Origin: Thermomicrobium sp.
GTDB taxonomy: Bacteria > Chloroflexota > Chloroflexia > Thermomicrobiales > Thermomicrobiaceae
Length of the DNA: 48,632 nucleotides
Assembly (NCBI GenBank): GCA_026419575.1
Contig: JANZZC010000060.1
Span: 1-48,632 of the forward strand
Direction: 5' to 3'
Both the position numbers and the translations under genes were made by a program. This document shows positions 8,834 through 19,218 of this stretch, one piece after another; the first letter of the stretch is position 1; every line of letters begins with the position of its first letter. Below the pieces are notes generated by a model. The model saw nothing but the letters and a program-made list of their open reading frames with translations. It was not told the origin of the DNA and ran no database searches.

Positions 8834-9895
8834 TCATGTCCGACGGAAGTCCGGGCTCGGCCCGAGGTCGCGGACGAACCGCGCGATCAGCCGGATCGCC
8901 GCGTCGAGATCCTCCAGGCTCACCAGCTCGTTCGGCGAGTGCATGTACCGGTTCGGTACGGAGACGAGCCCGCAGGGTATCCCGGCTCGCGCCGGTGCGA
9001 TGGCATCGGCATCGGTGCCGGTGCGGATCGGCGCCGCCGAGACGGTAACCGGGATCCCCTCGGCCTCCGCCGCTGCCAGGAGGCGCTCGAAGATGAGCGG
9101 GTGCACCATCGAGCCGCGATCGAGCACCGGTCCGCCGCCGATACGGACGTCGCCGCCGCCTCGCTTGTCGGCCTCCGGGTGATCGGTCGCATGCGTCACG
9201 TCGATCACGATCGCTACGGTCGGCTCCAGTGCGAACGCAGCGGCTCGGGCACCGAGGAAGCTGATCTCCTCCTGCGTCGCTGCGAGTGCGACGACGTCGA
9301 GCGGCGGGCGTGCGCTCGCCAGCTGGCGGAGCACCTCGAGCGCGACGAAGGCCCCCATGCGGTTGTCCAGACCACGGGCGACCAGCCGACCGTTGCGGAG
9401 TTCGACCGGCGGCTGTTCGATGACGACCGGGTCGCCGACGCGCACGAGCTCGCGGGCCTCGTTCCCGTCCCGGGCGCCGATATCGATCCAGAGTTCCTTG
9501 ATCCGGCTCGCCTTCCCCTTCTCTTCCTCGGTCAGGAGGTGCGCCGGCTTGCGACCGATCACGCCGAGCACCGGGCCGTTCCGGGTCAGGATGCGGACGC
9601 GCTGGCCGGTCAGGATCTGGTCGTCCCACCCGCCGATACCGCGGAACCAGAGGAATCCCTGGTCGTCGATGTGCGTGACCATGAGGCCGATCTCGTCGAT
9701 GTGTCCCTCGATGAGGACGGTCGGCCCGTCGCCGCGTAGCCGAGCGAAGCTGTTCCCGTTGTGATCGACCCAGACCTCGTCGGCGAACCGACTCGCCTCG
9801 GCACGCCAGACGCGCGCGGCCGCTTCCTCGAAACCCGAGGGACTCGGTGCGTCCAGCAGGCGCAACAGGAACGCTTTCTGTTCTGCTCCGAGCAT
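8834..9895 (-). CDS. M42-family aminopeptidase / endoglucanase-like
   Basis: 353 aa; LLDAPSPSGFEEAAARVWR, IEGHIDEIGLMVTHID, GLDNRMGAFVALEVLR, AATQEEISFLGARAA, DVTHATDHPE. Confidence 0.92.
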   Translation of the reverse strand: MLGAEQKAFLLRLLDAPSPSGFEEAAARVWRAEASRFADEVWVDHNGNSFARLRGDGPTVLIEGHIDEIGLMVTHIDDQGFLWFRGIGGWDDQILTGQRVRILTRNGPVLGVIGRKPAHLLTEEEKGKASRIKELWIDIGARDGNEARELVRVGDPVVIEQPPVELRNGRLVARGLDNRMGAFVALEVLRQLASARPPLDVVALAATQEEISFLGARAAAFALEPTVAIVIDVTHATDHPEADKRGGGDVRIGGGPVLDRGSMVHPLIFERLLAAAEAEGIPVTVSAAPIRTGTDADAIAPARAGIPCGLVSVPNRYMHSPNELVSLEDLDAAIRLIARFVRDLGPSPDFRRT

Positions 9896-9904
9896 GGGAC
9901 CCCC

Positions 9905-10879
9905 TCACGCGCCGACGCGGACCTCGGGATTGACCTGGTTGTGCGGTGGGCGACCGTTGAGGACGTTGCAGACGTTGGTCAATGCCAGGTAGAGCGTCCG
10001 CTCGCGTGCTTCGCGCGTCGAACCGCCGAGGTGGGGCGTCATCACGACGTTGTCGAACTCGACGAACGGATTGTCGCGGATCGGTTCGACCTCGAAGACG
10101 TCGAGGCCAGCACCGGCGATCTGGCCGCGGCGGAGCGCTTCCACCAGCGCCGACTGCTTGACGACAGGACCGCGGGCGAGGTTGATCAAGAAGGCGGTCG
10201 GCTTCATGAGCGACAGCGCGCGCTCGTCGATCAGGTAGCGCGTGTCCGGAGTGAGCGGGACGTGCAGCGAGACGAAGTCGGATTCGCGCAGGAGCTTCTC
10301 GAGCGGTACGTAACTGATCTCGTGCGCGTTGGCGAACGTCGTGTCCCACACGATGTCGTGCGCGAGGACGCGCATACCCAAGCCGCGGCCGAGCAGCGCG
10401 ACGGCCCGCCCCGTTCTCCCCAGTCCGACGACACCGAGCGTCTTGCTCCAGAGCTCGACGCCGAAGTACGGTTCCCAGCGCCCCTCGCGCATCGCCCGGT
10501 CCGACATGTGAATGCGACGCGCGAGCGTCAGCATCATGCCAAGCGCGAGTTCGGCGACCGAGTGCTCGTTGGCGCCGTGGCAGTTGGCGACGACGATGCC
10601 ACGGCGGGTCGCTTCGGCGACGTCGATGTTGTCGAAACCGACGCCGCTCGAGCTGATCACCTTGAGTCGTTCGGCGCAGGAGAGCACGCGCGCGGTCACC
10701 GGCTCCAGTCCGACGACGAGTCCATCGACGTCGCGGACGAGTTCGCACAGTTGCTCTTCGTCGACCGGATAGCGGATCTCCTTTTCGACGAAGCGGCAAC
10801 CGCGCTCTTCGAGGAACCGCTTGATCTCGTCGCGGGCCGAGAAGTACTTCCAGGTCAAGACCAGCACGTCCTTGCCCAT
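9905..10879 (-). CDS. D-isomer-specific 2-hydroxyacid dehydrogenase / phosphoglycerate dehydrogenase-like
   Basis: KTLGVVGLGRTGRAVALLGRGLGMRVLAHD; FLINLARGPVVKQSALVEALRRGQIAGAGLDVFEVEP. Confidence 0.9.
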   Translation of the reverse strand: MGKDVLVLTWKYFSARDEIKRFLEERGCRFVEKEIRYPVDEEQLCELVRDVDGLVVGLEPVTARVLSCAERLKVISSSGVGFDNIDVAEATRRGIVVANCHGANEHSVAELALGMMLTLARRIHMSDRAMREGRWEPYFGVELWSKTLGVVGLGRTGRAVALLGRGLGMRVLAHDIVWDTTFANAHEISYVPLEKLLRESDFVSLHVPLTPDTRYLIDERALSLMKPTAFLINLARGPVVKQSALVEALRRGQIAGAGLDVFEVEPIRDNPFVEFDNVVMTPHLGGSTREARERTLYLALTNVCNVLNGRPPHNQVNPEVRVGA

Positions 10880-11011
10880 CGCTCGCTCTCGCTCCCTTCC
10901 GCTCCTCGCACTGCCCGTGGCACAGCCGGAGCCATTCTACGCGAAGCGTGAGGAGATGCTTCGAGTCCCTGCGAGAACGCGAGGGCGGCTGACCTGCGAA
11001 AGGGATATCGC

Positions 11012-11041
11012 TTGGCGCTCGGCCGCGTACCGGGGTACCAT
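11012..11041 (+). promoter_or_regulatory. Promoter TTGGCG-N18-TACCAT upstream of yggT-family gene
   Basis: TTGGCG 11012-11017, TACCAT 11036-11041, start codon at 11073. Confidence 0.5.
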
Positions 11042-11072
11042 TCTGGAAGTATCGAACAGGAGGACAGGCTCC

Positions 11073-11327
11073 GTGGAACTGGTTCTCAACATCTTGCTGA
11101 CCTTCCTCTGGATCATGCAGCTGGCGATCATCGCGCGCGCGATCCTCTCGTGGTTCGATCCGGGAGCTCGCTGGCCGGTTTCGCAGATCCTTGTGCAGAT
11201 CACCGAACCGATCATCGCGCCGATCCGGCAAGTGATGCCGCGGACAGGTTTCATCGATTTCTCGCCGCTCGTGGCGTTGCTGCTCATCTACCTCTTGCGC
11301 GTGATACTCCTCAACGCCGTATCGTGA
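11073..11327 (+). CDS. YggT-family membrane protein
   Basis: GTG start at 11073 with an ACAGGAGGAC RBS; ELVLNILLTFLWIMQLAIIARAILSWFDPG...ITEPIIAPIRQVMPRTGFIDFSPLVALLLIYLLR. Confidence 0.88.
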   Translation: MELVLNILLTFLWIMQLAIIARAILSWFDPGARWPVSQILVQITEPIIAPIRQVMPRTGFIDFSPLVALLLIYLLRVILLNAVS

Positions 11328-11370
11328 GGGCACGCGGTCTCGCCGGTGCCGGCAGGGTGCTCGCTCGGCG

Positions 11371-12510
11371 CTAGCTTCGGTTTCTCTCGCTGGAAGCGGC
11401 GCGCTGAGCCGCGATGCGGTCGCCGCCGTAGATGCCGGGGAGCGGCCGGTACTCGACGTCGGGGTAGCCGAACGCGGCCGGACCGACGACGGCCAGCGCC
11501 TCGGGCGTTCGCAGCATCGCCGGCGCAGGAATGCCGAGGACGGCGACGCGCAGACCGTAACGGACCACCTCGGTCGTCACCGGCTCTGCGGTCTCCTGGT
11601 CGACGAGGCAGATGAGATCCGGGACGACGGCGACGACCTCACGGTCGCGCCGGGCGATCAAGTTCTCGTTCTGGAAGTCGATCCGGAGCTCGCTCCCGCG
11701 GTCCTCGCCGATCCCCTCGAGGCGTACCACCCCCCGCGCGAAACCGGCGGCGAGGCGTCGCTCGACATCGACGATCTTGCCGCGGAAGAGGACGGAACCG
11801 CCGGTCACGGCGAGCGCTGCGGCGACCGGGTCGGCGTGCCGCCGTCGCGCGTCGAGGATCGCTGCACCGAGTTCGACGGCGAGCGTGACCGTGTACGGGA
11901 TGACGACGCGGCGGAGTTCCGCGCCGCTCATCGCGGGGAACGCGAACCCAGCAGCCCCGCCCATCTGCACGGTCACGGCGCGCGCGTACCGTTCCAAGGT
12001 CACGGCGTCGCGCAGCGCGGGGAACAGCACGACGTTGTGGTAGATATCGGCCAGCGCGGCCGGTGTGGCCGGAACGCCGTAGATGGCGAACGTGTCCATC
12101 TGGAGCTCCGGGAACGCGCGGCCCATGCCGTCGCCGTCGACGACCGGGAGGTCGGCCAGGGCCGCCACGGCCAGCGGCCGCAGCGCATTGGCGCCGCCGA
12201 TCTCGCCCGGTACGAGGTGCGTCGCCGGCCGACCGAGGTGTCGCTCCAGGGCGCGCAGCGCCACCAACGGCTCGTCGCCCCGGTGGATCCGTTCGATGCC
12301 GATGGTCGGCGCACCCATCCCGCCGACCGAGACGACGAGCGCCTCGTCGGGGACGTCCTCAGGCGCGACGATCCGTACCCGACGGCCTTCGCGCAAGAGG
12401 CGGCGGACGTAGAGTTTGCCGTAGTAGGGGTTGCCGCCCCCGCCGGTTCCCAGGATGCCGGCTCCGATCGCGAGCGCCTCGAGCGTGGCTTCGTCCAGTT
12501 CCCGCGTCAT
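11371..12510 (-). CDS. DUF917 family protein
   Basis: LEALAIGAGILGTGGGGNPYYGKL...DGDGMGRAFPELQMDTF; sits next to a hydantoinase/oxoprolinase, its usual partner. Confidence 0.87.
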   Translation of the reverse strand: MTRELDEATLEALAIGAGILGTGGGGNPYYGKLYVRRLLREGRRVRIVAPEDVPDEALVVSVGGMGAPTIGIERIHRGDEPLVALRALERHLGRPATHLVPGEIGGANALRPLAVAALADLPVVDGDGMGRAFPELQMDTFAIYGVPATPAALADIYHNVVLFPALRDAVTLERYARAVTVQMGGAAGFAFPAMSGAELRRVVIPYTVTLAVELGAAILDARRRHADPVAAALAVTGGSVLFRGKIVDVERRLAAGFARGVVRLEGIGEDRGSELRIDFQNENLIARRDREVVAVVPDLICLVDQETAEPVTTEVVRYGLRVAVLGIPAPAMLRTPEALAVVGPAAFGYPDVEYRPLPGIYGGDRIAAQRAASSERNRS

Positions 12511-14066
12511 GCTCGTCCCTCCCGCAGGTTCCCCACCGCCTTCACGCGGAGGCGTACGGCGTTCGAGGGGAGGTAGGCGAGCGGAATCTCCTCGATCTCG
12601 ACGATCTCTATGCTCGCCGGATGGGCTCCGGCTGCGACGGCCGCTCGACGTGCGTCAGCCTCCGCCGCAGCGAGCGCGCTCTCCCTGGTCTGTGCCTCGA
12701 GCGAGACGATCCGATCGATTTCGCCGCTCACTTGGGCGATCGCTGCCCCGATCGCGTTGGCGACGGCAGCCGAGGGCGGTCGGATCACCTCGCTCGCTCC
12801 CTCCAGCTGGTCGGGAACGAGGATATGACCGCCCCCGACGACCACCACGGGCACCGCTGCCGCCGTCGTCTTGAGGCTGTCGACCAGTTCGCTCAGCCGC
12901 CGGTCGATCGTCGCCAGGGCACGTCGCACCAGTTCGCGGGGAAGGCTCGCGACGCGTCTCGGATCGCCCAGTCGGGCTCGCCCGGCCGCGACCGCGATAT
13001 CCGTCGCGGTCAGCGTCGAGCCGCCGAAGACGAACGCTTCCTCGGTGAGCCGATAACCGACGCTCTCCGGGCCGACCGCTGCCCCGTCCGCACGGACAAG
13101 ACTGCCGCCGCCGAGTCCGATCGAGACGACATCGGGCATACGGAAGTTGGTGCGGACTCCGCCGACGCTCACCGCGAACGACGCTTCGCGCGGGAAGCCG
13201 TGGACGAGCGCTCCGGCGTCGGTCGTCGTGCCACCGACGTCGAGCACGATCGCGTCGCGCAGCCCGCTCAGAAAGGCCGCGCCGCGCATCGAGTTGGTCG
13301 GGCCGGAGGAGAAGGTGAGCACCGGATACCGCGCTGCGAACTCGGCGGTCATGAGCGTCCCGTCGTTCTGGGTCAGGTAGAGCGGTGCTTCCAGTCCGAG
13401 TTCGGCCAGAGCGCTCTCGATCGCGCGCACGGTGCGCTCGGCGAGCGGCACCAGGCAGGCATTGAGTGCAGCGGCGTTCTCGCGCTCGAGGAGGCCGATC
13501 CGACCGATCTCGTGCGAGCGCGTGATGCGGAGCCCCGGCATTCGCTCGGCGAGGAAGCGGGTCACGGTCTCTTCGTGGTCTGGTATCGCCGGAGAGAAGA
13601 CGGCGCTGACGGCGACCGTCTCGATCCCTTCCTGGACGATCCGGTTCGCGGCACGGGCGAGCGCTTCCCGGTCGAGCGGGCTGATCTCCCGACCGTCGAA
13701 CTGGTGGCCGCCGGGAAGGATCTCGAGGTATCCAGCGACAGCTTCCCGCAACTCGTCGGGCCAGTCTTCCAACGGGGGGATCGAGGTCGTGGCCGGCAAG
13801 GCGAGCCGCAGGACGCCGATGCGCGCGAGTTCGCGTCGTTGCACGACCGCGTTCGTGAAGTGCGTCGTCCCGAGCATGACCGCGCCGACGTCGGCAGGAG
13901 CGACCCGCGCTCGCGCGAGGACGGCGCGGACTGCGCCGACGATGCCGCTGCTCACGTCCGGGGTCGTCGGATGCTTGGCCCAGGCGAGGAGCTCAGCGCG
14001 ATCCAGAAGCACCGCGTCCGTATTCGTTCCACCGACGTCGATCCCGAGTCGAACCACCGCCACCAC
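12507..14066 (-). CDS. Hydantoinase/oxoprolinase (HyuA-like) family protein
   Basis: [18 protein letters not shown]...[13 protein letters not shown]...[11 protein letters not shown]; 4-bp overlap with DUF917 gene. Confidence 0.9.
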   Translation of the reverse strand: MVAVVRLGIDVGGTNTDAVLLDRAELLAWAKHPTTPDVSSGIVGAVRAVLARARVAPADVGAVMLGTTHFTNAVVQRRELARIGVLRLALPATTSIPPLEDWPDELREAVAGYLEILPGGHQFDGREISPLDREALARAANRIVQEGIETVAVSAVFSPAIPDHEETVTRFLAERMPGLRITRSHEIGRIGLLERENAAALNACLVPLAERTVRAIESALAELGLEAPLYLTQNDGTLMTAEFAARYPVLTFSSGPTNSMRGAAFLSGLRDAIVLDVGGTTTDAGALVHGFPREASFAVSVGGVRTNFRMPDVVSIGLGGGSLVRADGAAVGPESVGYRLTEEAFVFGGSTLTATDIAVAAGRARLGDPRRVASLPRELVRRALATIDRRLSELVDSLKTTAAAVPVVVVGGGHILVPDQLEGASEVIRPPSAAVANAIGAAIAQVSGEIDRIVSLEAQTRESALAAAEADARRAAVAAGAHPASIEIVEIEEIPLAYLPSNAVRLRVKAVGNLREGRA

Positions 14067-14652
14067 CTTCGTCCACTCGGACCGGGGCGAACCACGTCAG
14101 CGCGAGCAGCTCGACGAACAACGCGATCAGGGCGAGGAGTCCAGCGTTGAGAAGCGTCAACGCTTCCAGCGATTGGAGGAGCAGGCAGCCGACCGTGAAC
14201 AGGCCGAACACGTAGCCGCGCCGCCGAGCGGTGAGCGGGTCCGGCGGTCGCTGGTGGCGTGCCGCCAGCCTGCGGTCGATGAGCGCCGCGATCGTGGTGT
14301 ACAGCGAGGACACCGCGACGAGGAGCGGGAGGAGAATCACCAGCATCGCGACAGCGCTGCTCACCCGGTTCGGGTCGACGAACGTCCCGACGTAGAGGGT
14401 CGTCGACCACCCCGCGATCGCTTCGACCTCGAGGAACGGAACACGGGCCAGACGTGCGGGGGGCAGCAAGGTGATCGCCGGGGCGGCGATGAAGAGGACG
14501 TACGCCAGCAGCCGCTCCAGCGTCCAGAAATCGGCGATCGCGCCGACGTCGCGCTCGACGATGAGCCAGAAGGCGAGTCGCCAGCTGGCGAGCACCCCGG
14601 CCAACCAAGCGACGAGAAGAGCGCTTCGCAGGAGCACGCGCATCGGTGCCAT
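13993..14652 (-). CDS. Hypothetical multi-pass membrane protein
   Basis: ATG at 14652: [37 protein letters not shown]...; several hydrophobic segments. Its 3' end overlaps the HyuA-like start by 74 bp. Confidence 0.6.
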   Translation of the reverse strand: MAPMRVLLRSALLVAWLAGVLASWRLAFWLIVERDVGAIADFWTLERLLAYVLFIAAPAITLLPPARLARVPFLEVEAIAGWSTTLYVGTFVDPNRVSSAVAMLVILLPLLVAVSSLYTTIAALIDRRLAARHQRPPDPLTARRRGYVFGLFTVGCLLLQSLEALTLLNAGLLALIALFVELLALTWFAPVRVDEGGGGGSTRDRRRWNEYGRGASGSR

Positions 14653-14721
14653 CCCCCGTGGCAGTGTAGCATCCGCGTCCGTCGCGAGGTGTCCAGCTAT
14701 ACTCGCTCGCGGGAGGCGAGG

Positions 14722-14952
14722 ATGACGCTGGATATCCGCGTCGACGATGTCGTACGCCTGCGCAAGCCGCACCCGTGCGGCTCGACCGATTGGGTCGTGG
14801 TGCGCGTCGGGGCCGATATCGGACTCCGCTGTCTCGGGTGCGGCCGTCGGGTGCTCCTCCCGCGGCACGAGTTCCGCCGGCGACTGAAAGCGATCGTCGC
14901 TCGCTCGGAGAAGCCGCCGTCGCTTTTCCCGCCGAGGACGAGCGATGCCTAG
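14722..14952 (+). CDS. DUF951 domain-containing protein
   Basis: [56 protein letters not shown]. Confidence 0.85.
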   Translation: MTLDIRVDDVVRLRKPHPCGSTDWVVVRVGADIGLRCLGCGRRVLLPRHEFRRRLKAIVARSEKPPSLFPPRTSDA

Positions 14953-16315
14953 CCTCGAGACCGCCGAGCCGAAGCCGGACGTGTCGCTGTCGCCTGGGCC
15001 GCTGCTCGGGCATCGGCCGTTCCTCGTCCTCTGGCTCGTCCAGACGTTGTCCCAAACCTCGCAGAACGCGGTCAACTTCGGCTTGCTCGTGCTCGTCCAA
15101 GGAGTGATCGAGCGTGCCGGCACGTTTCCGGTCAACACGGCGGTCGGTCTCGCGGTGTTGAGCTTTTCCGTGCCGGCGGTGCTGGTCAGTCCCCTCTCGG
15201 GGGTCGTCGCGGACCGCTTCGATCGCCGGACGCTGTTGATCCTGACCAATTTCCTGCGCGGGGCGGCAGTCATCGGGCTCCTCTTCGTCGAGGCGCGCTG
15301 GAATCCGCTCGTCGCGCTGGCCGTGATCTACCTGCTGGCGTTCGCATCCGGCACGGTCGGACAGTTCTTCGGACCGGCGCTCTGGTCGATGCTTCCGAAC
15401 GTCGTGCCGAACGGTCGGCTCGTACAAGCGAACGCGCTGTTCAACTTGACGTTCACGGCCTCCCAGCTCGCTGGTTTCGCGGTCGTCGGGCCGTTGCTGG
15501 TCAAGTTGGTCGGCGTCCAGTCGGTGCTCGCCGGGACCGTCGTCCTCTTCGCGCTCGGTGGCCTCCTGAGCGTCGCGCTGCCTCGTGCCCAGCGGAACGG
15601 GCACGACGGTTCGGCCGGCGCTCGCGACGTCGCCCGGCAGGTCCTGCGGGAAATGCTGGATGGGCTGAGGCTGGCCGGCGGGCAACGCCTCCTGCGCAAG
15701 GCGATCGCCTATCTCGCGGTGGCGACGGCGACCTATCTCGTCATCGCCGCTCTCGGCCCGGGCTACGTGACGCAGGTGCTCGACCTGGCGAAGGAAGACA
15801 TCGCCTACCTCGTGCTTCCGGCCGGTATCGGCGTCGTCCTGGGGACACTGACGGTCGATCCGATCACGCGGCGAGTGGGGATCGAGCGGACCGCGGATCT
15901 CGCGCTCGCCGTGGGTGGGGTGCTGCTCGTCGCACTGGCCGGGTTACCGGAACTCTTCGGCACGAGCCGGAGCGAGCTCGCTGCGGCCGTCGTGCTCGCT
16001 GCGCTCTTGGGCATGGCGGACGGTCTCGTCCGGGCACCGGCCCAAGCGTTGCTCCAGCAGGAGGCTCCGGAAGAGGCGCGCGGGCGCGTGTTCGCCGTGT
16101 TCTTCACCGTGTCGAACAGCGTCGCCTTCCTGCCCGTTTTCGGTGCCGGAGCGCTGGCCGATGCCTTCGGTGTCACCACGGTGCTGTTCGGGCTCGGTGC
16201 GCTGCTCGCGGTTGCCGGGATCTGGCAGATCAGCGCGCGCCGGCGGCGCGCTCGACCCGCTGGTGCAGGTGGTCGAGCACCGGACGGAGCCGTGCCGCCA
16301 CGGTCGCGAGATTGA
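14945..16315 (+). CDS. MFS transporter
   Basis: 456 aa, about 12 [23 protein letters not shown] motif A. Confidence 0.9.
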   Translation: MPSLETAEPKPDVSLSPGPLLGHRPFLVLWLVQTLSQTSQNAVNFGLLVLVQGVIERAGTFPVNTAVGLAVLSFSVPAVLVSPLSGVVADRFDRRTLLILTNFLRGAAVIGLLFVEARWNPLVALAVIYLLAFASGTVGQFFGPALWSMLPNVVPNGRLVQANALFNLTFTASQLAGFAVVGPLLVKLVGVQSVLAGTVVLFALGGLLSVALPRAQRNGHDGSAGARDVARQVLREMLDGLRLAGGQRLLRKAIAYLAVATATYLVIAALGPGYVTQVLDLAKEDIAYLVLPAGIGVVLGTLTVDPITRRVGIERTADLALAVGGVLLVALAGLPELFGTSRSELAAAVVLAALLGMADGLVRAPAQALLQQEAPEEARGRVFAVFFTVSNSVAFLPVFGAGALADAFGVTTVLFGLGALLAVAGIWQISARRRRARPAGAGGRAPDGAVPPRSRD

Positions 16316-16541
16316 CCGACCAGCCGATCCCCCACACCGTCGGCGTGCAGAGCGCGGGATCGTCCGGATTCCACAGTCGCTCCCGCAAGCGGGCGAGCGT
16401 GGGCGGGCGGAAGTCGTACGGAACAGGGCCGACATGTCCCGTCCAGCTGCGCTCGTGCGCTGGTCGGCGCAGCTGATCGTAGAGCGCTGCGCCGACCAGA
16501 CCGAGAGCGATCCAACGGACCAACCGGGCCGGACGCTTCAT
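16230..16541 (-). CDS. Small protein, possibly DUF5808-like
   Basis: [85 protein letters not shown]...; the [20 protein letters not shown] segment resembles DUF5808. Convergent overlap of 86 bp with the MFS gene. Confidence 0.5.
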   Translation of the reverse strand: MKRPARLVRWIALGLVGAALYDQLRRPAHERSWTGHVGPVPYDFRPPTLARLRERLWNPDDPALCTPTVWGIGWSVNLATVAARLRPVLDHLHQRVERAAGAR

Positions 16542-16756
16542 CCGACTCCTCCCTTCCCGAGGGTCGACGTCGAGACAGATCTTGACACACGCGCGCCGGC
16601 CGGACAGCAGCGGTGGCCGGCGCGTCGAGGTACCGGTAAGAGGCTCACGCCGGAAACGTCCGTCGGTGCCGACGATCCTCAGTCGTGGCCCCGCCGCTCG
16701 GAGGGAACGTCGTCCCCGTACATCGACGCGTCGATGACGTCCGGCGAGTTCCCGGT

Positions 16757-16785
16757 TTGGCGTCCTCTCTGCGCCGGGGTATCCT
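16757..16785 (+). promoter_or_regulatory. Promoter TTGGCG-N17-TATCCT upstream of rny
   Basis: TTGGCG 16757-16762; 17-bp spacer; TATCCT 16780-16785; rny start at 16882. Confidence 0.6.
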
Positions 16786-16881
16786 TGAATGCGGGCAATC
16801 CCCGACCTGGTGGTGGTCGACCGCTCGGTAGGGTGGCGACCTCGCACATTACCAAACGAAGAACCGAGGAGAGGCGCGGAG

Positions 16882-18414
16882 ATGGAAACGTTGTTGATCG
16901 TCGCCGCGGCTGTCGTCGTTACGGCGATCGCCGCGGTCGCTGGGACGTACGTGTACTTGCAGCGGGCGGCACGCTCGCGCCTGCGCGCGACCGGGGACGA
17001 GGTCCGACGGCTCCTGGAGGAAGCGGAAGCGCGGCAGCGGGAGATCCTTCTCGAAGCGAAGGACGCTGCGCTCAAGCTCCGGGAGGAACTCGAGCAGGAG
17101 TACCAGCAACGGCGGCAACAGGTCGAACGGCTCGAGCGACGTCTCCAGGCCAAGGAGGAACAACTCGATCGCCGCCTGGAGAACCTGGAGAAGCGCGAGC
17201 GCAAGATTCAGGCCCGCGAGAAGGAAATCGAGGACCGTCTGGAGGAGATCGCGCGGCTCGAGCAGGAACGCCAGGCCGAGCTGCAGCGGGTCGCGCAGAT
17301 GACGTTGGAGGAGGCTCGTCAGCTCGTGATCCAGCAGGCAGCCGAAGAGGTGCGCGAGATTCTCAACCGTCAGGTCCGAGAGCTCGAGCAACAGGTGCGC
17401 GAGGAAGCGCAGCAGCGTGCCCGGATGATCCTCGCGACCGCGATCCAGCGTATCGCGTCCGAGTACGTCGCGGAAGCGACGGTGACCGTCGTTCCGTTGC
17501 CGAGCGACGACATGAAGGGACGCATCATCGGGCGCGAAGGTCGCAATATCCGGGCACTCGAGCAAGCGACGGGCGTCGATCTCATCGTCGACGATACGCC
17601 GGAGGCGGTCACGCTCTCGTCGTTCGATCCGGTACGCCGCGAGATCGCGCGGCGGGCGCTCCTCAAGCTGATCCAGGACGGCCGGATCCATCCAGCTCGC
17701 ATCGAGGAAGTCGTCGAAAAGACGCGGCAGGAGGTCGAACAGATCATCTGGGAAGAGGGGGAGCGGGCGGCGCTGGAAGCTGGAGTGCAGGGGCTGCATC
17801 CCGATTTGATCCGTCTGCTCGGGCGACTCCGCTTCCGGACGAGCTATGGTCAGAATGTCCTCCAGCACTCGATCGAAGTCGCCCTGATCGCCGGAGCGCT
17901 GGCGGCCGAACTCGGAGCCGACGTCAATGTCGCGAAGACGGCTGGGCTGCTCCACGACATCGGTAAGGCTGTGGACCACGAGGTCGAAGGCCCGCACGCC
18001 CTCATCGGTGCCGATATCGCGCGACGCCTCGGCCGCTCGGCCAAGATCGTCCATGCGATCGCCGCGCACCACGGGGAGGAAGAGCCGCGGACCGTCGAAG
18101 CCTTCATCGTGGCGGCTGCCGACGCGATCAGCGGAGCTCGGCCGGGAGCGCGGCGGGAAATGCTCGAGGCGTACATCAAGCGTCTGGAAGCGCTCGAGAG
18201 CGTCGCGACGTCGTTCCCCGGTGTCCAGAAGGCGTACGCGATCCAGGCCGGGCGCGAGGTACGGATCCTGGTCAAGCCGGATCAGATCGACGACTACGGA
18301 GCGTTGCGGCTCGCCCGCGACGTAGTGAAGAAGATCCAGGACACGCTCGATTATCCCGGGCAGATCAAGGTAACCGTCATACGCGAGACGCGCGCGATCG
18401 ACTACGCACGCTGA
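16882..18414 (+). CDS. rny: Ribonuclease Y
   Basis: N-terminal TM, long coiled coil, KH domain [37 protein letters not shown] domain [20 protein letters not shown]. Confidence 0.97.
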   Translation: METLLIVAAAVVVTAIAAVAGTYVYLQRAARSRLRATGDEVRRLLEEAEARQREILLEAKDAALKLREELEQEYQQRRQQVERLERRLQAKEEQLDRRLENLEKRERKIQAREKEIEDRLEEIARLEQERQAELQRVAQMTLEEARQLVIQQAAEEVREILNRQVRELEQQVREEAQQRARMILATAIQRIASEYVAEATVTVVPLPSDDMKGRIIGREGRNIRALEQATGVDLIVDDTPEAVTLSSFDPVRREIARRALLKLIQDGRIHPARIEEVVEKTRQEVEQIIWEEGERAALEAGVQGLHPDLIRLLGRLRFRTSYGQNVLQHSIEVALIAGALAAELGADVNVAKTAGLLHDIGKAVDHEVEGPHALIGADIARRLGRSAKIVHAIAAHHGEEEPRTVEAFIVAAADAISGARPGARREMLEAYIKRLEALESVATSFPGVQKAYAIQAGREVRILVKPDQIDDYGALRLARDVVKKIQDTLDYPGQIKVTVIRETRAIDYAR

Positions 18415-18416
18415 CG

Positions 18417-18450
18417 AGACAGCCGGTGACCAGATGGTCACCGGCTGTCT
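18417..18450 (+). terminator. Rho-independent terminator after rny
   Basis: AGACAGCCGGTGACCA-GA-TGGTCACCGGCTGTCT then CCTTTTT. Confidence 0.9.
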
Positions 18451-18773
18451 CCTTTTTCTGCAGCTCGGCAGCTGCCGGGGCGCGAGCGATCGCGGTCGCG
18501 CTCGGTCGAAGACTGGCTGCGAACGTGCCGGTACCGAACGGAAGTCGAAAAGGCAGGAAGGTATTGACGACTCGTGAGCGCTATGGTACGCCTACAAACG
18601 GCTGCAGCCCTCGGCTCGGCCGTCGCGACGGGTATCGCGTGTCGATTCGGTGAGCGGATCCAACGAAGCGAGAGGAGTGGGGGACAGCGCAGAGCATCGG
18701 ACACGCTGCTCGGATTCGGTTCAGGCTCGGCAACAAGCGTGGCAGTGACCCACATCCGTCGGAGGAGTTCAGC

Positions 18774-19166
18774 ATGGAGCGCTTCTTCAGCAAGTTGGAT
18801 TTGCGCGAGATCAAGATCGGAACCGAGGCGAGTTTCCCGCCCGAGGAGGAGGCCTATCAGGGGCAGGAGCGCTCGGCGAGCCAGGCGGGCGGCCAGCGGC
18901 GCCGGAGCGAGGTACTGAAGGTTTCGGCTCGGTCGCGACCGAGCGCGGTCGCGGGAGCGATCGCGGGGGTCGTGCGCGAGGTCGGCCGCGCCGAAGTGCA
19001 GGCGATCGGCGCTGGAGCCGCCAACCAGGCGATCAAGGCCGTAGCGATCGCCCGCGACTATCTCGCCGAATCCGGGATCGATGCCGTCTGCTTGCCCTCT
19101 TTCATCACCGTGACGATCGGCAACGAGGATCGCACCGCGATTCGCTTGATCGTCGAGCCGCGCTGA
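18774..19166 (+). CDS. spoVS: Stage V sporulation protein S family
   Basis: EVLKVSARSRPSAVAGAIAGVVREVGRAEVQAIGAGAANQAIKAVAIARDYLAESGIDAVCLPSFITVTIGNEDRTAIRLIVEPR, preceded by a ~45-aa N-terminal extension. Confidence 0.93.
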   Translation: MERFFSKLDLREIKIGTEASFPPEEEAYQGQERSASQAGGQRRRSEVLKVSARSRPSAVAGAIAGVVREVGRAEVQAIGAGAANQAIKAVAIARDYLAESGIDAVCLPSFITVTIGNEDRTAIRLIVEPR

Positions 19167-19171
19167 GGTCG

Positions 19172-19197
19172 AGCCCCCGGTCGATCGACCGGGGGCT
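19172..19197 (+). terminator. Hairpin terminator after spoVS
   Basis: AGCCCCCGGTCGATCGACCGGGGGCT followed by TTCTTT. Confidence 0.85.
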
Positions 19198-19218
19198 TTC
19201 TTTGTCCCGAACGGGCCG

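Noticed and set aside
7216-9048. 610-aa plus-strand ORF
   Set aside because: Antisense to the methyltransferase, then out of frame with the VOC gene; low-complexity Arg/Ala/Pro.
8604-11333. 909-aa minus-strand ORF
   Set aside because: Overlaps the VOC, M42, 2-hydroxyacid dehydrogenase and YggT genes in another frame; Arg-rich shadow of GC-rich coding DNA.
12063-14150. 695-aa plus-strand ORF
   Set aside because: Antisense to the DUF917 and HyuA-like genes.
16849-18441. 530-aa minus-strand ORF
   Set aside because: Antisense shadow of rny (Leu-rich because the sense strand is Glu/Gln/Arg-rich coiled coil).
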